DNA of 51,284 bases, taken from contig JBBHKE010003228.1 of assembly GCA_037447655.1 (NCBI GenBank), positions 1 to 51,284 on the forward strand, given 5' to 3'. The position numbers were made by a program, and so were the translations under genes. This DNA comes from Zygnema cylindricum (taxonomy: Eukaryota; Streptophyta; Zygnematophyceae; Zygnematales; Zygnemataceae). The notes beneath the pieces are model-generated. The model ran no database searches, had not been told where the DNA came from, and was given only the letters and a program-made list of their open reading frames with translations. This document shows positions 45,105-51,284 of this stretch, in pieces; position 1 is the first letter of the stretch, and each line of letters begins with the position of its first letter.

Positions 45105-45556
45105 GTTCCGTTATTGTTCTTGTTCTTGTTCCTGTTCTTGTTCCTGTTCTTGTTCTTGTTCTTGTTCTTGTACTTGTTCTTGTTCTTGTTCTCATCTTGT
45201 CTTTGTTCTTGTTCTTATTCTTGTTCTCATTCTTGTCTTGTTCTCGTTCTTGTTCTCGTTCTTGTTCTCATTCTTGTTCTTGTTCTTGTTCTCGTTCTTG
45301 TTCTCGTTCTTGTTCTCGTTCTTGTCTCTTGTTGTTGTTCTTGTTCTCGTTCTTGCTCTTGTTGTTGTTCTTGTTCTCGTTCTTGTTCTCGTTCGTGTTC
45401 TCGTTCTTGTTCTCGTTCTTGTTCTTGTCTTGTACTTTGTTCTTGTTCTCGTTTTCGTTCTTGTTCTTGTTCTTGTTCTTGTCCTCGTTCTCGTTCTGGT
45501 TCTCGTTCTCGTTCTTGTTCTTGTTCTTGTTCTCGTTCTTGGTCTTGGTCTTGGTC
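45105..45556. repeat. (TTCTTG)n / (TTCTCG)n hexanucleotide array
   Basis: About 450 bp of TTCTTG with TTCTCG, TTATTC and TCTTG variants. It adjoins the 3' side of an old minus-strand LINE. All six frames stay open through it, giving Leu/Val, Cys/Ser and Arg/Thr repeats that are not genes. Confidence 0.92.
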
Positions 45557-46168
45557 GTTGTGATTGTCTTTCCTCTGCCTTTGATCCGTAGCATAACGGC
45601 ACAAATGATCATGCTCTTTTCTTATAGAAACATCACGGGGGGTCACACCCACACAATTAGGTGTTTCAAGCCACAACTAGCAAGGTTCACCAAAACAATG
45701 TCTCCAAAAACACGACGGGCACCATCAAGCAGAAAAATATCAGTGCACAGTGAACGAATAATATGCGATTAGGATCATGTAACAAACCTTTGGAAGGCGA
45801 AGTCGAAGTAGTATGGAAAATTGTGTGGTGTGCTCGAATAGAATGTCTCACGTGGGAGAAACGACCAAACGGACACCATCGGGCTAAAGACGTGGTCGCC
45901 TGAGAAAATGAGAGAGCACGGTAAAGGCGATGAGGGAGGACAACCCTAAACCTAAGGGATGTGAAGTGAACATGCGTGAACGAAGGGTGGAAAGACTCTA
46001 ATAGTGAAGTTTTTTTGGTCCGGGCCTTTTGCGCACGTGAATAAGAAGAGGGAAGCACCTTGATAAGCTTAAATCAAGTGGGGGCGACAACCTTTTTAAA
46101 AATAATGTTCTTGGGTACATGAAGTAGCTATTTAGTAAGGCTGGAGAAAACCAACATGTCATTAAAAT

Positions 46169-47523
46169 TAAAAAAAAAAAAATCTTGCAGGATAAATTAA
46201 AAAGCACGATGGTAAACCATCTGAGTCTGGGGGTACAAAAGGGGTGGCATGACCAACACTGAAAAACAACAATAATAAAAAACAAAAAGAGCGACAAGAA
46301 CACACCCTAAAAAAAGGAAGCAACAACAAGGAAAATAAAAACACCCTAACTCAAAATGAAAAGCACGGCAACTCACAAAAACAAAAATACAAACCCCAAC
46401 CCCAACCCTAACTCAATTAAATATCTATGAAAAACAACCCCGTAAGTCCCCCCAGCCCGGGGGAGCACGTTGAGGGAGTTCCGGAGCACGGCGACGATCC
46501 ATAACCGCAACAGTCGATCGGAGGAGAATAGGAGCCTGCACTCGTTGTAGAGCCACAGATAAGCGTTGACGGTAAAAAGAAGTAAGGACCGAAGGAGGAG
46601 GGCTCCCAGGTCCTCGACGCTCGAAAGCACGTCGAGCACAAGTACGGAGAAACTCGTCCAATGCAACACCCAAACAACCAAAGATCTCGACCGCCATCGG
46701 GATAAAGTCATCCATAGGGTCCCGGTGGGCATAATCACGCTCCTTTGCCTTAGCAGCATCACGAGCTGCCACCCCAAGATGTCGAGCCGCCTGACCAACA
46801 ACTGTAGCTGAAGTAGGGTTCGCCAGAACAATATCACCGAAAATGCGACGGGCACCATCAAGCAAAACAACATCGATCCGACGCGAGGGAATAATATGAG
46901 AAACCTCACGACGCACAGAAAAGCCCCCTTCTGAAGCAATAGTGGCAACGGTGTCTCGAATAGTGTCGTGCGCCTGGATCAAATCTCCCCCATGGGAGCA
47001 ACGAAGCAAATGGACACCATCGGGCCCCAAGACACGACCACATGCACAAACAAGAGAGCCAAGTAAAGGAGGATGGGGGAGGCCGAGGCGAAACCGAAGG
47101 GCAGTGGTGAACTGAGCTGGTGAGAATCGGAGAGTGGACAAAATAGGTGTGGCAAAAAGCCAAGACCCAGAACCAGGTCCACCAGAAGAGAGAAGACGGG
47201 CACGAGAAGAATCGGAGGGAAGCGCCGTGAGAAGCTCGGATTTAATGGTGGCGACAACCCGATCGGAAATCGATTCCTGGACACGCTCAACAGATTTTGT
47301 AACAAGGGTCGAGAAAATCGGCACATCCACAAGGGGATGGGGAGGAAGAGAACGTGACGCATCCAATAGAGATCGCTGGAAGGCGAACACACCGTATGAA
47401 ACCCGGGGGATAACAGTAGCTAGAACGGGGGTGTCCCCAGCCAAGAAACGGGAAACAAGAGTAGAGGCAATAAGACACCAACTTCCCATATAGGCAGCTG
47501 GAGGAACACGAGCGGGCAGTTTT
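46169..47523 (-). mobile_element. Younger 5'-truncated LINE inserted in the old copy
   Basis: It runs on the minus strand from 47523 to a T14 tract at its 3' end. TTAAAAT at 46162-46168 and 47524-47530 (ATTTTAA on the element strand) is a 7-bp target duplication. The 3' terminus matches the other copies (GGTTTACCATCGTGC). Confidence 0.85.
46425..47489 (-). CDS. Intact C-terminal half of the LINE polyprotein
   Basis: An uninterrupted 354-codon frame, continuous upstream with ARVPPAAY to the truncation point. It holds the post-RT region: C-x-C-x10-H-x3-C zinc motif (CACGRVLGPDGVHLLRC), HDTIRDTVATIASEGGFSVR, then RRIDVVLLDGARRIFGDIVL with the Asp residues expected of a PD-(D/E)xK core. FIPMAVEIFGCLGVALDEFL and a C-terminus GWGDLRGCFS follow. 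The RT is missing, so this cannot be a functional element, but the frame is intact, which makes it the youngest copy here. Family knowledge places the nuclease C-terminal to the RT in RLE LINEs. Confidence 0.75.
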   Translation of the reverse strand: MGSWCLIASTLVSRFLAGDTPVLATVIPRVSYGVFAFQRSLLDASRSLPPHPLVDVPIFSTLVTKSVERVQESISDRVVATIKSELLTALPSDSSRARLLSSGGPGSGSWLFATPILSTLRFSPAQFTTALRFRLGLPHPPLLGSLVCACGRVLGPDGVHLLRCSHGGDLIQAHDTIRDTVATIASEGGFSVRREVSHIIPSRRIDVVLLDGARRIFGDIVLANPTSATVVGQAARHLGVAARDAAKAKERDYAHRDPMDDFIPMAVEIFGCLGVALDEFLRTCARRAFERRGPGSPPPSVLTSFYRQRLSVALQRVQAPILLRSTVAVMDRRRAPELPQRAPPGWGDLRGCFS

Positions 47524-47905
47524 TTAAAATAGATAGTTGGAAAGAGAAGACACTGTCCGAACTACTAGGAATGGTTGTATTAAGATTTTGGGTGTTCCCA
47601 TCTAAGAAATGAGAGACAAGCACAGAGGCAATAAATATCAACTCCCTCAATGGGAAGCACGAGGCACACGTGTAGAATATATTAAACTTAGGTTTCCATA
47701 AAGATGGGAAGAAATGATTGAATGAGAGATGCATGGCAAGCCTCATTAAAAGCCCCATGACTCGATAAATTGTGGAGCACATCCACGAGGGGATCATCGA
47801 AGGTGAAAAGAAACGAGACAACAGAAGGGGTGAGATAAGAAGGGTGATTGCTGAAACACCTCGTCAAAAGAGCAAAAAACACTTCAAGGTTAAGAAGCCA
47901 AAGGA

Positions 47906-48198
47906 GATCTTATACACGGGTGGTTTTACTATTACCTCTAGATGGAGAGTTGTCGAATAACCTTTTAGTTGCAATACTCTTTATAATTTATGCAATTTTT
48001 TTTTGAGTTCTATGGTTTTATACGCGAGTAAGAGCTTGATATTTTAGAAAATTAGGTTAATTGAAAGTCCTTTTCATGACTATTTCGCTTTTAAAATACC
48101 AAGTAGCTTAACACAAATAGAAATCGAGCGCAAGTGTACACACGTCAACTAAACAGTCGCTTTACAAAACGTAGGAATGGGAAGTGACGATTTGGAGC
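47906..48198. other. Flank between LINE and MITE cluster
   Basis: Nothing recognised. Confidence 0.3.
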
Positions 48199-48290
48199 TA
48201 CACTGCCCATCGTTATTAGAGTTTGTAACACTAATTAGATCGCAAATTTTTCCTGCTGAATTCCATAAAATAGTGTTGACAAGAGTATCC
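48199..48290. mobile_element. Left end of a TACACTGCC-type element
   Basis: The left end TACACTGCCCATCGTTATTAG is clear, followed by the family's GTAACACTAATTAG. No right end was found, so the end coordinate is arbitrary. Confidence 0.5.
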
Positions 48291-48669
48291 AAGCAATTGG
48301 CTACAATCCGCAGGCCTCCTTGCAGAAAATTAGGGTGCGCCTCCATGTGCCTAAGTAAGGGTTTTTTAAAATCATGAATGAACTTAAGTCAAAGTACATA
48401 AACCTGTACGTTTGGACTGTTTTTATTCGTACCTATTTTAGTGTATAATTATAAACGGCGTAGTGATTGTATATCCGCAAACCCAAAATAGAATTATGGA
48501 TTTTTATTTTTTAAACTGAAAGGACTCGACGTCGTACGGATTGTCAAAATTTGTACTTCCACCTATTTTAACGTATATGTTATGACGGCAGATCACGTAC
48601 ACTTAAATCAGCGTTATGGAGAATTCAATTAAACATTTTTTTGAAAATGGGATTGATACACAAATTAGC

Positions 48670-48935
48670 GTAAATGACACCAATTCTTTATTCACACTAG
48701 TAATTTCTATACGGTACACCGTGAATCGTTATTAGCCTTATGTACGCTATATCGGCACCCCAAAATTTTGACATTGATACCTTAAATATAATAAATTACA
48801 CTATTTAAGGACATGGACCATAATCTGCCACGTCTCCTGGCACTAAATTAGAATGAATGACGCTAATTTATTCTTTACACTAATAATTTCTATACGCTAA
48901 TAACGATTCAAGGTGTAATAACGATTCACGGTGTA
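48670..48935. mobile_element. Right part of a TACACCGTG element hosting a nested copy
   Basis: ACAAATTAGCGTAAATGACA...TTTCTATACG leads up to the inner element, and ATAACGATTCACGGTGTA (48918-48935) resumes after it. Without the inner copy the end reads as a normal right TIR. The left end is not identified. Confidence 0.65.
48715..48917. mobile_element. TACACCGTG-type MITE nested in a TIR, 203 bp
   Basis: The left end TACACCGTGAATCGTTATTAG and right end CTAATAACGATTCAAGGTGTA are inverted. It sits at a TA in the host's GCTAATAACG, with TA on both sides, direct evidence for TA as target. The same subtype lies in reverse at 49616-49817. Confidence 0.85.
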
Positions 48936-49615
48936 GCGTACACTTCTGTTGGTACTCGAAGTACAGTAACAGTGTCTAAACTCTAAAGGTACAGAAGAGT
49001 AACGTTCACGTAAGCTCCCGACATAACGTAACAGATGTCACATACTTATGCATTAGCCGCACAATATGACACGCTTACGTTCGCACATGCCAATAAAGAC
49101 AAAAAAAGACAAAAGCGTACCATTTCGAGCGATCAAAATAAAACACACGGCCGGAAAAAATCACGAATCATAACTAGTGTAGACCCCATGTCCATGAACC
49201 CTTTTCTCTTATTACAAGCCAGGTACAGAAGCAACAATTTCCTGAGCAACTGCGAAGGTTAGGCAAAGCCCAATCAGAGAGGTTGGAACACGTGCGGACT
49301 CCAAGAAGGCAAATGATATATAGTGTGCTGACCATTGTTGCCACCTGCGGTTCTTTTTGGTCCTTGGAAATTCATGGATATAATGGGCACAAAACGGGTA
49401 GGTTATGAAACTGATAATATTTTAAGGTGACTATGAGAAACTATAATCCAAAGTGTACGGACGATATTATTGCCACGAACCATATTATTACGGCAGGACT
49501 GTACCGTATATACTCACCATATACGTTTCTTTTGAAAGGTGATACGTTTCCAGATTGTACAGGTACGGTCAAGTACGTCACCGACAATTCTGCGGTGAAC
49601 ATTTCAAAGGTACAG
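48936..49615. other. Inter-element sequence, possible basic ORF
   Basis: The + frame 49035-49262 (75 codons) carries a basic NLS-like stretch (KDKKRQKRT, HGRKKSR), but nothing else supports a gene. An inverted CGGTGAAC/GTACGTCACCG pair flanks 49577-49600. Confidence 0.25.
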
Positions 49616-49817
49616 TACACCGTCAATCGTTATTAGAGTCAAGGATTAAATAGCGTCAAAAAACAATTAGCGTTATTGATTATAATTTAGTGCCTGAGAT
49701 GTGGCAGATTATGGTCCACGTTCTTAAATAGCATTATTAATTATATTTCAGGTTTTGGGATAAAAATTTAGGGGCACCGATATAGCGTTATATACTCTAA
49801 TAGCGATTGGCGGTGTA
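49616..49817. mobile_element. TACACCGTC-type MITE, 202 bp
   Basis: The left end TACACCGTCAATCGTTATTAG and right end CTAATAGCGATTGGCGGTGTA are TA-bounded. The interior CACCGATATAGCG matches 48715-48917 in reverse orientation. Confidence 0.85.
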
Positions 49818-50214
49818 CTGTACCGTAGTTGTCTGCCGGCAAACTAACCGTTAAAAAAAATAAAAGTGAAAAAGTCAAAAAACTACACCGCGAATCGCTA
49901 TTAGTGTCAAAGTTTAAATAGTGTTGAAGAAAATTTACTGTAATTGATGCTAATTAAGAATTTGATTTTTTTTTTTAAAAGGTGTATTCTAATTTTGGCA
50001 TTATGCTAATTTGGGAACAGCAAAAATGGAATATTCGCCATACGATTATACACATTAATACAAATATTAGAAATCGTACGCCGTCATGAAATTTAAATAT
50101 CCGTACACGTCAGACTAATTTACGTGGCAGAATAATCCAGTTTTTTGAGCGCACGTTCCTATGTGTGCGCGTCTGATTTAATTCATTTTTTGTAAAACTT
50201 TCACTTGAAAAGAT

Positions 50215-50934
50215 CATAGATGTCCAATTCGTACGGATTTGGACTTTTTTACGAAAACTACGTAGTATTCGTTTGTTTCATAGCTTTCGTACATTTCGTA
50301 CGACACTGTACGGAATATAGGACGGACATAAAAAAAAGTTGCTTCATTTGCGTGCGAGTATTTTTTGTGACTTCCACTCCGTCTTCAGAAGGAAGCCGCC
50401 GTAGAAGGCGCCGTAATTTACGCCGATCGCCACCTGTTCGTTGCACTTCAGTTTTGCAGTTTTGCTTCATTTGCGCGCGTGTACATTTTTCTGAGTGGCG
50501 AGCGGCAGAATTTATGGCGTATCGCACGCGTAATTTTTTCTTAGCGGCGAGCGGCGAGCGGCGGAATTTATGGCGTATCGCACGCGTAATTTTTTCTTAG
50601 CGGCGAGCGGCGAGCGGCGAGCGGCGGAATTTATGGCGTCTCCAACGGCGGCTTCGTTGAGCCGTTTTGCTTCATTTGCTCGCGAGTATTTTGTCTTCCA
50701 CTCCGTCTTCAGAAGGAAGCCGCCGTTGGAGACGCCGTAAATTCCGGCGCTCGCCGGTAAGTCCGCACTTATCAGTTTTTTAGGGTATTGAATATTTGAA
50801 TTTTTGAAATTTGAAAGTAAAAATAAAACACGAATTTTACGACGAATTTTATAAAGTATGAAATTGTTTTATGCGCACTCTACGTAGTATTCGTTAGTTT
50901 ACTCCATGCGTTTTATGCGCATAGGACATCTATG
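50215..50934. mobile_element. hAT-like non-autonomous element, 720 bp, 8-bp TSD
   Basis: Ends CATAGATGTCC and GGACATCTATG are perfect 11-bp inverted repeats. GAAAAGAT flanks both sides (50207-50214 and 50935-50942). The related copy at 21325 shows the empty site. An ACTACGTAGTATTCGTT block is mirrored near both ends. The interior is GC-rich, with repeated units and a long hairpin. No transposase frame is seen. The 8-bp duplication and short TIR fit the hAT superfamily. Confidence 0.85.
50339..50756. repeat. Internal repeats and 41-bp-arm hairpin of the hAT-like element
   Basis: TTGCTTCATTTGCGTGCGAG...CTTCCACTCCGTCTTCAGAA occurs at 50339-50424 and again at 50667-50749. GCGGCGGAATTTATGGCGT occurs three times (50500-50640). 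The arms 50615-50655 and 50716-50756 are complementary over 41 bp with two mismatches. Confidence 0.85.
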
Positions 50935-51034
50935 GAAAAGATACATTTATGTACGGTCTGGCGTCGACCGTACATCACACTATTAAGATATCATTGTACT
51001 CTCGCTCTTTACGCTATTTTGTACGGTGCCTTAG

Positions 51035-51284
51035 GGTATGGTTACATCAGACGAAAAGTGAGGTTTAATACAGAATTTTGTACTTGCCCGTACCATGCCG
51101 TACTATATTTTCGTGAGTTTTTTGAAAACAACATTACAGAAAATAAGATTACGATTCTCCAAGTATCCGGGAGAAGACGTCGACCGTCCGATTACATTTT
51201 GGTCTTCATCTGCGAAGCAATCGCTCCATTGGTGAACCCACCTCGCGGAGGTAGGTTCACCAATACAGAACCAGTCATTTCGCT
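51035..51284. other. Right edge of the window
   Basis: No gene recognised. It contains the hairpin listed next. Confidence 0.3.
51229..51263. repeat. 16-bp-arm hairpin with GCG loop
   Basis: TTGGTGAACCCACCTC (51229-51244) pairs with GAGGTAGGTTCACCAA (51248-51263) with one mismatch and a 3-nt loop. It could be the centre of an element continuing past the window. Confidence 0.85.

Larger units (their letters stand above)
45590..47905 (-). mobile_element. Old LINE copy split by a younger LINE
   Basis: On the minus strand, 47905-47531 encodes FFALLTRCFSNHPSYLTPSV, then DDPLVDVLHNLSSHGAFNEA. 46161-45590 continues MLVFSSLTK, FKLIKVLPSSYSRAQKAR, and DIFLLDGARRVFGDIVLVN. These align in order with LINE copy 1, so it is one old copy carrying many stops. 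The younger LINE lies between. Confidence 0.8.
49884..51034. mobile_element. TACACCGCG-type element, long subtype, with insertion
   Basis: The left end TACACCGCGAATCGCTATTAG and the sequence to 50214 align with 21325-21650. Alignment resumes at 50943 and continues to about 51034, after which the right end is missing or unrecognisable. The 720 bp between belong to the hAT-like element. Confidence 0.75.

Noticed and set aside
44971-45772. Long Leu/Val/Cys/Ser and Arg/Thr/Glu repeat frames on both strands
   Set aside because: They come from the TTCTTG hexanucleotide array; all frames are open by composition.
1-51284. CRISPR arrays, operons, rRNA or prokaryotic mobile elements
   Set aside because: The direct repeats lack regular unique spacers, genes have spliceosomal introns, and no rRNA-like sequence was seen.

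Overview
This is eukaryotic nuclear DNA. Two intron-rich genes with clean GT-AG introns sit in a dense bed of transposable elements and simple repeats. Both genes look plant-like: the FIGNL1 core reads [14 protein letters not shown] and [20 protein letters not shown], and the NC2-beta protein has the N-terminal KEDVSLPK and C-terminal MTEEEA...[10 protein letters not shown] typical of plant copies. A streptophyte (charophyte alga or non-seed plant) is my best guess; the species cannot be told from the sequence.

Layout. 1-80: last coding exon of an unidentified + strand gene. 1255-3902: three non-autonomous DNA elements, two of them abutting. 4603-11532: complete FIGNL1-type AAA ATPase in 11 exons (602 codons plus stop), with two small DNA elements and two tandem duplications in its introns. 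12067-13483: a 9-bp minisatellite interrupted by a LINE 3' end and a small DNA element. 13485-14497: decayed Ty1/copia fragment. 14498-19205: LINE copy 1, interrupted by a 1,063-bp solo LTR. 19288-21845: more TA-bounded DNA elements. 21846-26560: AT-rich DNA, a possible RPA-like fragment, a 230-bp-arm palindrome and unidentified coding remnants. 26565-32710: LTR-retroelement wreckage, including two gag-type coding regions on the minus strand and LTRs in mixed orientation. 34090-36662: LINE copy 3 (minus strand) with tandem monomers at its 5' side. 36852-37781: a DNA element with another nested in it. 38472-44185: complete NC2-beta (DR1) in 5 exons (143 codons plus stop). 45105-47905: hexanucleotide array and a LINE inserted inside an older LINE. 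48199-51284: DNA elements, including a 720-bp hAT-like insertion with an exact 8-bp target duplication.

The two host genes are functionally unrelated: FIGNL1 acts in RAD51/DMC1 recombination control and NC2-beta represses or modulates TBP-dependent transcription. The mobile families are related to each other. At least 14 copies or ends share the terminal motif TACACYGYSnATCG..TATTAG. A second family starts TAGTGTTGKGTATCG. One LINE family with a C-terminal restriction-like endonuclease domain occurs five times. One LTR family of about 1 kb occurs four times.

The best leads are: repeated 3' splice-site decoys in introns of both genes; a covarying hairpin inside the LTRs; the complementary GA/CT tracts in NC2-beta intron 1; the hAT-like element with its central 41-bp-arm hairpin; and the tandem monomers upstream of a LINE.
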